64,000 bases of DNA. Source: Actinomyces gerencseriae DSM 6844 (GTDB lineage Bacteria > Actinomycetota > Actinomycetes > Actinomycetales > Actinomycetaceae). Shown in pieces: positions 17,023-26,492 of this stretch; position 1 is the first letter of the stretch, and each line of letters opens with the position of its first letter. Both the position numbers and the translations under genes were made by a program. The DNA lies in assembly GCF_000429265.1 (NCBI RefSeq), contig NZ_KE386871.1:177977-241976 (forward strand), read 5' to 3'. Below the pieces are notes generated by a model. It ran no database searches. It saw only the letters and a list, made by a program, of their open reading frames with translations, and had not been told where the DNA came from.

Positions 17023-18929
17023 GCGCGCTCGCCCCCGCGCTCGACGACGGCCGCGTAGGCGTCCAGGGCGCTGAGCCCGCGATGACTGCCGCGAGCCGTC
17101 TCGCGCAGCCCTCCGCCCTCGTCGGCCTCGAGCAGCACGACCTCGTCGCAGCGCCCCAGCAGCAGCGGGGAGGCGGTGACGACGACGGTCGTCATCCCCC
17201 GGCGCTCGTCGCGAAGCCGTCGGGCGATGAGGTCCTCGGTGTGGGAGTCCAGGGCGCTGGTGGGCTCGATGAGCACCAGCACCGGGCAGCGGCGCGCCAC
17301 GGCGCGGGCGAGCGCCAGGCGCTGGCGTTGACCGCCCGACAGATTGCGGGCCCTCTCGGTGAGCCGGCCCTGCAGACCCCCCAGGGAGTCGACGACATCG
17401 TCGGCCGCGGCCACTCGCAGCGCGCGACCGGCGGCGCGCTCCTGGTCGCCGGTGAGGAGGACCGGGGCCCGTGCGGCGTCGGGCCGCGCGGCGCCGGCAT
17501 GCAGGCGCACGAGCGGAGCCAGCTCGCGATCCTCGGCCAGTGGAACGGCCTCGCCGAGGACCTCGGCCGCCAGGGGCCCGGCGAAGGCCTCGGCGCGCGC
17601 ACCGGAGACGATGACGGCCGAGCGCACCGCCTCGATCGGCAGGTGCCGCAGGTCGGTGCCGTCGAGCGTGACGGCCGCATCGTCGTCGGGGCGCCCGAGC
17701 CGCTCGGCCAGGGCCGCGCAGGCTCCGGGGCGCGAGCACACCAGAGCGGTCATGACGCCGCCGCGCAGACGCACGCCGGTGGTGGTGTCGACGAGGTCGC
17801 CGGTCGGGTCCGGACGCGCCGCGGGATCGACGACGATATCGCGGACCAAGGGCTCGACGGCGGCGACGCGGGCGACCCTCCTGGCTCCGACCCGGGCGCG
17901 GGTCATGAGCTGCATGAGGTCGGCGAACGAGTCCAGCGGCTGGATGAGGAAGGCCGCCCAGCCGTAGAAGGTGACGAGCTCGCCGGGCGTGATGCGCCCC
18001 TCCAGGGCGGCGGTGGCGCCGGCGCCGACGACGACCGCCGTCAGGATCATGGGGGCGCCGGCGCGGATGGCGGCGAGCAGGGCCTGCGTGGAGGCGACCC
18101 TCATTCCCGCGTCGCGCACGCGGGCGGAGGCCTCGGAGTAGCGGGCGGCGTAGGCGTCCTCGCCGCCGATGCCGCGCAGCACGCGCAGGCCGGCGACGAC
18201 GTCGGTGGTCGTAGTGGTCAGGCGGCCCTGCTCCTCGCGCTGGACGGACATGCGCCGGTCGAGCGGCTCGACGAGGGCGCCGACCAGGCTCAGGACGACC
18301 GGCAGTCCCAGCAGCACGAGCAGTCCGAGCCCGATGTCCATGCGGATCATGAGGACACCGACGACGATGACGCTCACCAGCGAGCCGGCGACGTTGGCGA
18401 TGACGTACATGAACGCGCCGATGGCGTCGGCGTCGGTGGTGACGATGGAGACGACATCGCCACCGGCGACCGCGCGGGTGATGGCGCGCGAGCGACATCC
18501 GAGCCGGTGACCGACGCCGCGGGCGCTGGGCTGCCAGCCGGAGGCCCAGGCGCCGAAGGAGAACGCCTCGGCGAGGCCGCCGGTCAGCGCGCTGACGATG
18601 CCGAGCGCCGCCAGGGCGAGCAGACCGGGGGCCAGGTCGGCGGACAGTCCCCGGTCCAGGCCCGAGTCGACGACGCGACCCAGGGCGGTGGGGACGAGTC
18701 CGGCGGCCAGGTGGGTCAGGGCGTCGAGAAGAGAGGCCACGGCCAGCAACGGTGCGGCACGACGCAGGAGGGCGCGCATCCACGCGCCGGGCCGGTCGAG
18801 GACGGCGGGCAGCGGAGTCGGGGTGATGGACAGGAATGCCGGCCAGCGGCGCGGGTGGCGGGCGATGGGGATGTCGGAGGCGTGGAGGGGCCGGGTGGGA
18901 CGGGCGGACTGAGGGGACTGAGGAGGCAC
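17019..18929 (-). CDS. ABC exporter half-transporter, ATP-binding/permease with degenerate ATP site (partner A)
   Basis: 636 residues. A Pro/Arg-rich N terminus of about 45 residues precedes six membrane helices and an ATPase domain. The signature [16 protein letters not shown] is intact, but the Walker A loop reads [12 protein letters not shown] (the Lys replaced by Cys), the Walker B Asp is Ile ([12 protein letters not shown]) and the H-loop His is lost (VVTASPL). This half cannot bind ATP normally but provides the signature that completes the site of partner B. The GTG start at 18929 is the first in frame; an internal ATG is possible. It is the first gene of the pair. Confidence 0.85.
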   Translation of the reverse strand: MPPQSPQSARPTRPLHASDIPIARHPRRWPAFLSITPTPLPAVLDRPGAWMRALLRRAAPLLAVASLLDALTHLAAGLVPTALGRVVDSGLDRGLSADLAPGLLALAALGIVSALTGGLAEAFSFGAWASGWQPSARGVGHRLGCRSRAITRAVAGGDVVSIVTTDADAIGAFMYVIANVAGSLVSVIVVGVLMIRMDIGLGLLVLLGLPVVLSLVGALVEPLDRRMSVQREEQGRLTTTTTDVVAGLRVLRGIGGEDAYAARYSEASARVRDAGMRVASTQALLAAIRAGAPMILTAVVVGAGATAALEGRITPGELVTFYGWAAFLIQPLDSFADLMQLMTRARVGARRVARVAAVEPLVRDIVVDPAARPDPTGDLVDTTTGVRLRGGVMTALVCSRPGACAALAERLGRPDDDAAVTLDGTDLRHLPIEAVRSAVIVSGARAEAFAGPLAAEVLGEAVPLAEDRELAPLVRLHAGAARPDAARAPVLLTGDQERAAGRALRVAAADDVVDSLGGLQGRLTERARNLSGGQRQRLALARAVARRCPVLVLIEPTSALDSHTEDLIARRLRDERRGMTTVVVTASPLLLGRCDEVVLLEADEGGGLRETARGSHRGLSALDAYAAVVERGGERA

Positions 18930-19373
18930 AGAGGGGCTCGTTTCGGGTGCTCGTCGAAACGCGGCGCGAGCGGAGGCTCGGCGGGCCGCTGCTGACAGAC
19001 GTTCGACGCGCCTCGCCAGGTCGTGTCGGCGGCCCTCGGAGGCGGCGCGATCAGACGAGGCGGACGCGGAATCGGCGTCCCCGGCCGGGACCGGGGACGC
19101 AGTCAGTTATCGCAGTGCGGAACGAACACGGCAGAAGCCTACGAACGGGGCGGCACCGGCGCAAGCGCGCCGCCCCTCCCCGCCGAGCTCATCGAGATCG
19201 GTCCGGTTCCGCACCGAGATCGGTTCAGTCCCGCGTCGAGATCGGTCCGGCTCGCAGCGGGACGACGGACAGCGGCAGGAGCGGATGCCGCGCATCGGCG
19301 GCGGCCCGACCGGGGCGCGCGACCGTCCGATCGCGCCGCGATTCATGTCGCACCCGCGTGAGAGGCTGCGCCC
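18930..19373. other. Divergent gap between the ABC exporter genes and sbcD
   Basis: About 440 bases, moderately less GC-rich in places, with a three-unit 22-bp repeat at 19193. Promoters for both the exporter (minus) and sbcD (plus) should lie here; no clear hexamers were recognised. Confidence 0.5.
19193..19250 (+). repeat. 22-bp phased intergenic repeat, copy 3 (about 2.6 units)
   Basis: Units start at 19193, 19215 and 19237, each beginning CGAGATCGGT. The first continues CCGGTTCCGCAC. Period and sequence match the copies at 1357 and 15170. Confidence 0.8.
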
Positions 19374-20717
19374 ATGCGGATCCTGCACACCTCCGACTGG
19401 CACCTGGGGCGCACCTTCCACGGGCGCGTCCTCGATGACGCCCAGGAGACCTTCGCCGATCACCTCGTCGAGCTCGCCCGCCGCGAGGCCGTCGATGCCG
19501 TCGTCGTGGCGGGCGACGTCTACGACCGCGCCATCCCGCCCATCGACTCCGTCCGGCTCCTGGACGACACCCTGCGCCGCCTGTCGGACATCACCCGGGT
19601 GGTCCTCACTCCGGGCAATCACGACTCCGCCCAGCGCCTCGGCTTCGGCGCCGACCTCCTGCGGGAGGGCCTGACCATCCGCGCCCGCACCACCGAGGTC
19701 GACCGCCCCGTCGTCATCCCGGATCCCGACGGCGGGGACGGCCTCTACATCTACGCCCTGCCCTATCTCGATCCGGATGCCGCCCGCGAGTCCCTTCCGC
19801 CCCTCCTCGCCGAGCGGCTCGGGGAGACCGGCGACGAGCCCGAGCGCGACGCCGGTCACGCCCGTCCCACCGAGCCCGACAACGCGCCCGATCCCGACTC
19901 GCCCGAGGCACGGCGACCCCCGCGCCGCCTGCCCCGCAGCCACGAGGCCGTCGTCTCGGGCGCCCTGCGCCTGGTCGCCGCCGACCTCGCCGCCCGCCGC
20001 GCCGCGGCGACCATGCGCGTCCCCGCCCTGGTCATGTCCCACGCCTTCGTCGTCGGCGGCCGCCCCACGGCCGAGTCCGAGCGGGACATCCGCGTCGGCG
20101 GCGTCGATTCCGTGCCCGCGGGCGTCTACACCGGCCTCGGCGGCTCGCCCCTGGCCGAGCGGTCCGGCGGCCTGGACTACGTGGCCCTCGGGCACCTCCA
20201 CCGCCCCCAGGAGATCGCCCAGTCCGCAGGCCCGCGCCTGGTCTACTCCGGTTCGCCCCTGCCCTTCTCCTTCGACGAGGCCGAGGGCGCCCGCAACTCG
20301 GCCACCAAGTCCTTTGTCCTGCTGGACCTGGCCGCCGACGGCGTCGCCGCCCTCGAGCGCATCCCCACCCCGGTCCTGCACCGGGTGCGCACGCTGACCG
20401 GCACCATGTCCCAGCTCCTGTCCCCCGCCTTCGACGACGCCACCGGCGCCTGGGTGCGCGTCGTCCTCCGGGGCGAGCGGTCACCCGGCGCCCTGGCCGC
20501 GCTCAAGAAGCGCTTCCCCAGCCTCCTGGCCTTCCAGCACGAGGCCCCCGCCCGCACCGCCCGCGAGCGCATCGACGTCACCGCCGCGGCCGACCCGCTG
20601 CGCATCACCGAGGACTTCTTCGACGACGTCTGCGGGCGCGCCCCCGAACCCGCCGAGCGCGGCGTCCTGCGCAGCGCCTACGAGTCCGCCCTGGCGAGCG
20701 CGAGGAGCGAGCGATGA
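19374..20717 (+). CDS. sbcD: Exonuclease SbcD (Mre11-type nuclease subunit)
   Basis: Nuclease subunit of the SbcCD complex, which opens DNA hairpins and trims blocked ends. Metallophosphoesterase motifs are in order: HTSDWHLGRTF, VVAGDVYDRA, LTPGNHDSAQRL, and later MSHAFVVGG and ALGHLHRPQEI. The length of 447 residues is slightly above the usual 380-410 because of an acidic Pro-rich insert near residues 155-185. The ATG at 19374 begins the canonical MRILHTSDWHLG. The stop overlaps sbcC by ATGA. Confidence 0.95.
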   Translation: MRILHTSDWHLGRTFHGRVLDDAQETFADHLVELARREAVDAVVVAGDVYDRAIPPIDSVRLLDDTLRRLSDITRVVLTPGNHDSAQRLGFGADLLREGLTIRARTTEVDRPVVIPDPDGGDGLYIYALPYLDPDAARESLPPLLAERLGETGDEPERDAGHARPTEPDNAPDPDSPEARRPPRRLPRSHEAVVSGALRLVAADLAARRAAATMRVPALVMSHAFVVGGRPTAESERDIRVGGVDSVPAGVYTGLGGSPLAERSGGLDYVALGHLHRPQEIAQSAGPRLVYSGSPLPFSFDEAEGARNSATKSFVLLDLAADGVAALERIPTPVLHRVRTLTGTMSQLLSPAFDDATGAWVRVVLRGERSPGALAALKKRFPSLLAFQHEAPARTARERIDVTAAADPLRITEDFFDDVCGRAPEPAERGVLRSAYESALASARSER

Positions 20718-23700
20718 GGATCCACTCCCTGACCATGACCGGCATCGGCCCCTACGCCGGTCAGGAGCGCATCGACTTCGACGCCGTGGGGGCCTCGGGC
20801 CGCTTCCTGCTGACCGGCCCCACCGGATCGGGCAAGACCACCATCATCGACGCGATCGTCTTCGCCCTCTACGGGGACGTGGCCGACTCGGCCGACTCCT
20901 CCAAGGAGCGCATCCGCTCCACCCTCGTCGGCCCGCGCACCGAGAGCGTCATCGAGCTCGTCTTCTCCACCGGCGCCGGCGTCTACCGGGTGCGCCGCAC
21001 CCCCACCTACGAGCGGGCCAAGCGACGCGGCCAGGGCACCACCACCCAGAACGGCACCGTCAAGCTCTGGCACCTGACCGGGGTCGGCGGGCAGCCGCTC
21101 GACGAACCCGTCACCCGCGTGGGCGACGCCGACGCGGAGATCACCCGCGCCGTCGGGCTCAGCCGGGAGCAGTTCACGCAGACGGTCGTCCTGCCGCAGG
21201 GCAAGTTCGCCCGGTTCCTGCGCGCCGACTCCTCCGAGCGCCAGCACCTGCTCAAGGACGTGTTCGGCACTGGCATCTACGACGCCATCCAGGACGCCCT
21301 CGTCCAGGCCTCCCGGGAGGGGGACCGGCGGGTCGAGCAGGCCAAGGCCGACCTGCGCGGGCAGGTCGCCTCCCTGGTCCGGCATCCCTTCCTCACCGAG
21401 GTGCCGTCCTCCGCAGAGACCGCGGATACCGCTGAAGAGGCCGACGACGCTGGCCATGTGGCACTCCAGGATGACTCCTCGGAGGAGGCCCCATCCGGAG
21501 GAGCCCAGGAGGCACTGCCGCTGCCCATTGAAGACACCGACCGCGAGGAGCCGGAGGAGGACTCCGCCGGTCCCGCCCCGACGCCGGCCCAGGCGCTGGA
21601 GGCGGCGATGGTCGGCGCCTCCCCGGACCTTGAGGCTCTTCGCCGCATCGGCGTCCAGGTGCTGGAGGCCTCATGCGGCCGCGCCCAGCAGGCCGAAGCC
21701 CGGGCCGAGGCCACCGCGCAGGACCTCGCCCGGGCTCAGACCACCCGAGAAGAGGCCCAGAGGCTCCACGACCTCCTGGAGCGACGCCGGGCGCTGGTCG
21801 AGGAGAGCCGGCGGCTGGCCGAGCGCGCCGAGCAGGACACCGACGACGCCGCACGCCTCCAGGCCGCCGAGCGCGCCGCCCGGGTGCGGCCGTACCTGGC
21901 GGCCGAGCAGACAGCCCTCGACCACGCCCAACAAGCCGTCGCCGCTCTGGCCGCCCGCGTCGATCAGAGCGGCCCGGCCCACCTGGCCGAGCAGGCCAGC
22001 GGTGCCGCCGGTGCTGATAGTGCCGCCGATACCGCCACCGTTACCAGCACCAGCAGTCGGGACCGCCATACGGAGGCGACGCCCGCTGCTCTGGTCGAGC
22101 CTCTTGCCCGTGAGGCGCAGCGCCGGCTCGCCGCGCTCGGTGAGGAACCGAGCAGGACAGACCCCGGAGCCGTCGAGCTGGAACCCGGCGAGCCGGACGC
22201 CGCCGCCCAGCAGGAGGCCGAGGCGGTTGAGGCACCCGCACCGGCCGACGTGTCCGAGCCGGCCGGCACCGAGGTGCTGAGCACCCGCGGCCTCGACGAG
22301 CTGGCGCACCGGTGCCATCGCGAGCACGGGCAGCTCGAGGTCCTCGTCGCCCTCGAGGCCGAGCTGAAGACACGTGAGGAGACCCTGAACCACCGGGAGG
22401 CAACCCTTCAGCGCAGCATCGCCGAACTGGCGCAACAGACCGAGCAACTCGCCTCCCGCCCGGGTCTGCGCGCCGCCCTGGTGGAGGACCTGGAGGCGGC
22501 CCGCGCGGCCCGTGAGCGCCTGGACGGTCTTCGAGAGCGCCGTGCCCGGGCCGAGGAGCGCCACCGGGCGGCGCTGGCCGTCGAGCAGCTCACGGCCCGG
22601 CTCGCCCAGCGGGACAATGCCCGCGCGTTGGCGGTCGCGGCGGCGCAGGGGGCGGCCGGTCGGGTTCACGCCACCCGCCTGGCCTGGATCTCCGGGACCG
22701 CGGGGGCACTGGCCGGTGAGCTCACCGAGGGCGAGCCCTGCCCCGTATGCGGTTCCCCCACCCACCCCTCCCCCGCTGCGGCCGACGCCGAGGGCGCCAC
22801 CCGCCAGCAGGTGGAGGCCGCCGAGGAGCGCCAACGGCAGGCCGACGAGGCGCTCAGCGGAGCCGTCCGGGAGCGCGACGTCTGCGCCACCCGGCTTCAG
22901 GAGGCCCAGCGCTCCAGTGACGGGATGGACGCCTCCGCCGCCAAGGCGGCCCTGGACGAGGCCGCCACTGCCCTGACCACGGCTCGGGCCGCAGCAGACG
23001 CCGCTGACGAACTGGCCGCGCGTCTCGACGCCTTCGATGCCCGCACCGAGCAGGAGCGCGCCGAGCTCGACGCCGCCCGGTCCTCCCAGGAGTCGGCCCG
23101 TTCGCGCCTGGAGACCGAGCGCGAGGCCCTGGCCCAGGACCAGCGGCGCTGCCTCGAGACGCGCGGAAGCTGGTCGAGTGTCACCGCCCGCGCCGGCGCG
23201 CTCCTCGTGCGGGCGCAGGAGGCGGAGGACGCCTCCGAGGACGTCGACACGGCGCGCACCGCCCTGGATCAGGCCCGCAGCGCCCTGTCAGATCTGGCCA
23301 GGGCGCTGGAGGAGGAGGGCTTCGCCGGCGCGGCTCAGGCGACGGCGGCCTTCATGGAGCGCGGCGCCGTCGAGTCCCTGTCCGCGACCGTGCGCGCCGC
23401 CGCCACCGCCCGGGAGCGGGTCCGCCTGGGGCTGGAGGACCCGCAGATCGCCGCCCTGAGCGGACAGGAGGAGGACCGCCTCGAGGACGCCACCGCCGAG
23501 CTCGCCCAGGCGGACGCCGCCGCGAGGCAGGCCGCCTCCGCTCAGGCGCGCACCGCCGAGTCCCACGAGCACCTGCGCCGGGCCGTCGACGGCGTCGAGC
23601 AGGCGGCCACCGCCTATGAGGAGGCGGCCGGCTCCAGCGCCGACCTCATCCGGGTGGCGGCCCTGGCCCGCGGGGAGAACGAGGCCGGCACGCCCCTGGC

Positions 23701-24184
23701 CACCTGGGTGCTGCAGGCCCGCTTCGAGGAGGTCCTCGTCTTCGCCAACGAGCGCCTGTCCCAGATGTCCTCCGGGCGCTACGAGCTCATCCGGGTCGCC
23801 GAGGAGACCAGCCGGCACCGGCGCCGCAAAGGACTGGGCCTGGCCGTCATCGACCGCCTCGGAGACGAGCGCACCCGCGACCCCAGGACCCTCTCGGGCG
23901 GGGAGACCTTCTACGTCTCCCTGTCGCTGGCCCTGGCCCTGGCCGATGTCGTCACCGCCGAGTCCGGGGGCATCACCATGGAGACCCTCTTCGTCGATGA
24001 GGGTTTCGGCTCTCTCGACCCCGAAACCCTCCAGACCGTCCTCTTCGAGCTCGGGCGCCTCCAGGAGGGAGGACGAACCGTCGGCATCGTCTCCCACGTC
24101 GAGGAACTGCGCCGTCAGATCCCCGACCGCATCGAGATCACCAGGACGCCCTCGGGCTCGACGCTGAGCGTCACCGCCTCGTAG
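20714..24184 (+). CDS. sbcC: Exonuclease SbcC (Rad50-type ATPase subunit)
   Basis: SMC-like ATPase subunit of SbcCD, 1156 residues. Walker A GPTGSGKTTIID is near residue 36. Long Ala/Glu/Arg-rich coiled coils flank a zinc hook, PCPVCGS, at about residue 676. The C-terminal half-site has LSGGETFYVSLSLALALADV and Walker B LFVDEGFGSLD. Two low-complexity acidic Ala/Glu/Pro inserts (about residues 235-295 and 435-515) interrupt the first coil, and their codons are less GC-biased than the rest. Coupled to sbcD by a 4-bp overlap. Confidence 0.95.
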   Translation: MRIHSLTMTGIGPYAGQERIDFDAVGASGRFLLTGPTGSGKTTIIDAIVFALYGDVADSADSSKERIRSTLVGPRTESVIELVFSTGAGVYRVRRTPTYERAKRRGQGTTTQNGTVKLWHLTGVGGQPLDEPVTRVGDADAEITRAVGLSREQFTQTVVLPQGKFARFLRADSSERQHLLKDVFGTGIYDAIQDALVQASREGDRRVEQAKADLRGQVASLVRHPFLTEVPSSAETADTAEEADDAGHVALQDDSSEEAPSGGAQEALPLPIEDTDREEPEEDSAGPAPTPAQALEAAMVGASPDLEALRRIGVQVLEASCGRAQQAEARAEATAQDLARAQTTREEAQRLHDLLERRRALVEESRRLAERAEQDTDDAARLQAAERAARVRPYLAAEQTALDHAQQAVAALAARVDQSGPAHLAEQASGAAGADSAADTATVTSTSSRDRHTEATPAALVEPLAREAQRRLAALGEEPSRTDPGAVELEPGEPDAAAQQEAEAVEAPAPADVSEPAGTEVLSTRGLDELAHRCHREHGQLEVLVALEAELKTREETLNHREATLQRSIAELAQQTEQLASRPGLRAALVEDLEAARAARERLDGLRERRARAEERHRAALAVEQLTARLAQRDNARALAVAAAQGAAGRVHATRLAWISGTAGALAGELTEGEPCPVCGSPTHPSPAAADAEGATRQQVEAAEERQRQADEALSGAVRERDVCATRLQEAQRSSDGMDASAAKAALDEAATALTTARAAADAADELAARLDAFDARTEQERAELDAARSSQESARSRLETEREALAQDQRRCLETRGSWSSVTARAGALLVRAQEAEDASEDVDTARTALDQARSALSDLARALEEEGFAGAAQATAAFMERGAVESLSATVRAAATARERVRLGLEDPQIAALSGQEEDRLEDATAELAQADAAARQAASAQARTAESHEHLRRAVDGVEQAATAYEEAAGSSADLIRVAALARGENEAGTPLATWVLQARFEEVLVFANERLSQMSSGRYELIRVAEETSRHRRRKGLGLAVIDRLGDERTRDPRTLSGGETFYVSLSLALALADVVTAESGGITMETLFVDEGFGSLDPETLQTVLFELGRLQEGGRTVGIVSHVEELRRQIPDRIEITRTPSGSTLSVTAS

Positions 24185-24203
24185 CCGATCCCAAGCGGAT
24201 CGG
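24185..24203. terminator. Possible terminator hairpin after sbcC
   Basis: Arms CCGATCC and GGATCGG separated by CAAGC, straight after the sbcC stop and before a convergent gene. There is no T-run, so termination is only suggested. Confidence 0.3.
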
Positions 24204-24224
24204 ACGGGCCGGGGACCCGGGCGC

Positions 24225-24692
24225 TCAACCGAGCTCGGCGGCGAGCTGCTCGCGCTCCGAGACGTCGAACCACAGAAGGTCGGCCTCGGCCGCCCGCTCG
24301 AAGGCGCCCTCGTCACCGGTGCGCGCCGCCCGCACATCCGCCTCCGCCTCCGCGTCGTCCACCAGCAGCGCGGCCACGGACTCCCAGGCCACCGGCGTCC
24401 TCAGCTCGACCGTGCCGGGCAAAATGTCTCCGCTCGCCGAAAGCTCCGAGACCTCCGAGGAGTCCACGTCCGCCGCGACGACGACCCGACGATCCGCCAG
24501 GGCCCCGGCGCCGGGCGCGGCCAGGAGCATCAAGGAGGCGTCCGCCGCGCACAGGCTCGCCGAGACCTCCAGGCCCTCCTCATCCTCGTCGAGCAGGGCC
24601 GCGGCCAGGGCGGGAGTGGCCGCGTGAGCCGTCCGAGGGCTGATACGCGGAGCTGTCAGGTCGGCAGCCGTCGCGGGAAGATAGATGCGCAT
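24225..24692 (-). CDS. DUF6912-like conserved actinobacterial protein
   Basis: 155 residues, soluble, rich in Ala/Asp/Glu. The opening MRIYLPATAADL is typical of a conserved actinobacterial family that I associate with DUF6912; its function is not known. The frame is open 16 codons further upstream, but MRIYLP is the conserved start and is used here. It is 44 bp downstream of the CpaE-like gene on the same strand and is probably the last gene of the SAF-CpaE operon. Confidence 0.65.
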   Translation of the reverse strand: MRIYLPATAADLTAPRISPRTAHAATPALAAALLDEDEEGLEVSASLCAADASLMLLAAPGAGALADRRVVVAADVDSSEVSELSASGDILPGTVELRTPVAWESVAALLVDDAEAEADVRAARTGDEGAFERAAEADLLWFDVSEREQLAAELG

Positions 24693-24736
24693 GGCCCAAG
24701 TGTGCCCCGTTCCACCCGCCGATCGGTGCGCCGTCA

Positions 24737-26491
24737 TCACCTGGCGCGTCGCCCCCGGCGGCGCTCCGCGGACGCGGCGGGGGGCACCGCGCCCCTGGCC
24801 CCCGGGGGCGGCGGGGGCGGCGGAGGCGCCGCACCCGGTGGCGGTCCCGGCTTCCTCAGGGCCACGCCCCCGTCCGGTGGAGGAGCAGAAGGCCCCGCAT
24901 CGACGGAGATCGAAGCGGGACGCACCGCGGCTCGTTCCACCCCACTCGAGCGCGCTGACCGACGCGCCCGCCTCAGGCGACCGCCTCGGGCCTCACGACC
25001 GCGCCGCAGCCCGAGTCCGCGACGCCGCGCCGCCCTGCCCGGGCGTCGGGCGGCGGCCATCTCCGGGGCGACCCGATCGGCGAGCGCCGTCAGCGCCCGC
25101 CCGAGCGCACTGTCCGGAGCCGCGTCGGTGACGGGTCGTCCCTCCATCAGACACCGATCGGCCGTCACCGGGTCGTCCGGCACGAGCGCCACCTCGCTGA
25201 GCCGGCCGTAGCGCTCAAGGGCGTTCCTGACAGCGCGCTGCGGGGCCGGCCCCGCGACGCCGGACCGCACCCGGGTGACGACCACCTCCATCCGGCCGGT
25301 GGGACGCATCTCGTCATCGAGATCGCCCAGCAGCTGCAGGAGCCGTCGTATCCCGACGGGATCCGCACCGCCGACCACCAGGACGACGTCGGCGTTGCGC
25401 ACGAGTCCGGCGGCGACGGCTCCCCTGCCGGGCTCCAGGGTGTACTCGTCAACAGAGTCGTCGACGGGACCACCGCTGATATCGACAATGGTCCACGCCG
25501 CCAGTCGTCGGCAGTGCCTCCACACCTCGGACATGGCCGAGGGCGGCAGCTCGCGCCAGCGCCCCGGGCGCCCCAGGCCCGACAGCAGGCGCTCCGATGG
25601 GCCGAAGGGAATGAGGAGCGCCTCCAGGGTCTCGTCGTCCAGTCTGCCGTGCCCGGCCAGGCGCGCGGCGGTGGCCAGCCCGGAGGAGTCCTCCGGCAGC
25701 CCGAGGACCTGGTTGAGGCACGGGCCCTCCAGATCGGCGTCCACGAGGATCGAACCGCCGGCGGGGGCCAGGCAGTGGGCCAACGCTGCGGCGATCGTCG
25801 TCCTCCCCGAGGAGCAGCGGGGTCCCCAAACCACCGCGAGTCCACCGCCCGGCTCATCCACGACGGCGCCGGGGTCGTCGGCGGGCCCACGAGCGGAATC
25901 GATGCGCGCCGCGCCTCCGTCCGGCGCATCCGACCGGCGCGGCACGGACCTCGCGAGCGCCTCCTCCGGCGGGGAGGCGCTCGCTCCCCCGGCCCGGTCC
26001 GGCGTGGTCGAGGAGAAGGGGTCCGGGGCCATCAGCTCGGCCCACAGCCGATCATCCGACTCGTCGTCGGGCCGAGCCGGGGGCGCGGACGAGATCACCG
26101 GCGCGGCCGGGGACGTGCGCCGCGCCCGGCCGACTCCGACAGCGCGCGCGAGTGCCTGCAGGCGCGCCCGCACCGCATCGGGGCTCGTTCCCCGATCCTC
26201 GACCGGCCAGCCGATCGTGGCCCAGTGCTCCAGCTGATCGGTGGGCGTCAGGACGATGCCGGTGGCGCCGGCGTGCTCGAGCCGGTCCACGACGGAGCGA
26301 TCGAACTCGTCGAAGCCCGTATCGACGACCACGAGCACGGCCAGCCCCGCCATGGCGGCGCTGAGCAGGTCGGCAGCATCGGCGCAGCGGCGCACGACGC
26401 GCAGTCCCGATCCCCGCGCGTCGATCGCCCGCAGCAGGTCGGAGTCGTCCCCCGACACGGCCAGGAGGACCCCGTGCAGTCGCTCGTCCAT
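24737..26491 (-). CDS. CpaE/MinD-like P-loop ATPase
   Basis: 584 residues. Residues about 1-135 look like a CpaE receiver-like domain (LLAVSGDDSDLLRAI, VLVVVDTGFDEFDRSVVDRL). A disordered linker follows, then a MinD-type ATPase from about 225: the P-loop is GPRCSSGRTT, where Lys of the deviant Walker A is Arg, followed by SILVDADLEGPCLNQVLGL. The last 100 residues are Arg-rich and then Pro-rich, with a run of eight Pro. It starts 1 bp after the SAF-domain gene. CpaE relatives localise Flp pili or secretion systems, but no pilus genes are in the window, so the role is unknown. Confidence 0.7.
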   Translation of the reverse strand: MDERLHGVLLAVSGDDSDLLRAIDARGSGLRVVRRCADAADLLSAAMAGLAVLVVVDTGFDEFDRSVVDRLEHAGATGIVLTPTDQLEHWATIGWPVEDRGTSPDAVRARLQALARAVGVGRARRTSPAAPVISSAPPARPDDESDDRLWAELMAPDPFSSTTPDRAGGASASPPEEALARSVPRRSDAPDGGAARIDSARGPADDPGAVVDEPGGGLAVVWGPRCSSGRTTIAAALAHCLAPAGGSILVDADLEGPCLNQVLGLPEDSSGLATAARLAGHGRLDDETLEALLIPFGPSERLLSGLGRPGRWRELPPSAMSEVWRHCRRLAAWTIVDISGGPVDDSVDEYTLEPGRGAVAAGLVRNADVVLVVGGADPVGIRRLLQLLGDLDDEMRPTGRMEVVVTRVRSGVAGPAPQRAVRNALERYGRLSEVALVPDDPVTADRCLMEGRPVTDAAPDSALGRALTALADRVAPEMAAARRPGRAARRRGLGLRRGREARGGRLRRARRSARSSGVERAAVRPASISVDAGPSAPPPDGGVALRKPGPPPGAAPPPPPPPPGARGAVPPAASAERRRGRRAR

Positions 26492-26492
26492 C

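Noticed and set aside
15250-18783. Extended 1177-codon frame upstream of exporter partner B
   Set aside because: The part above 17022 is in another frame of partner A and has no motifs. The ATGA overlap at 17019-17022 gives the natural start.
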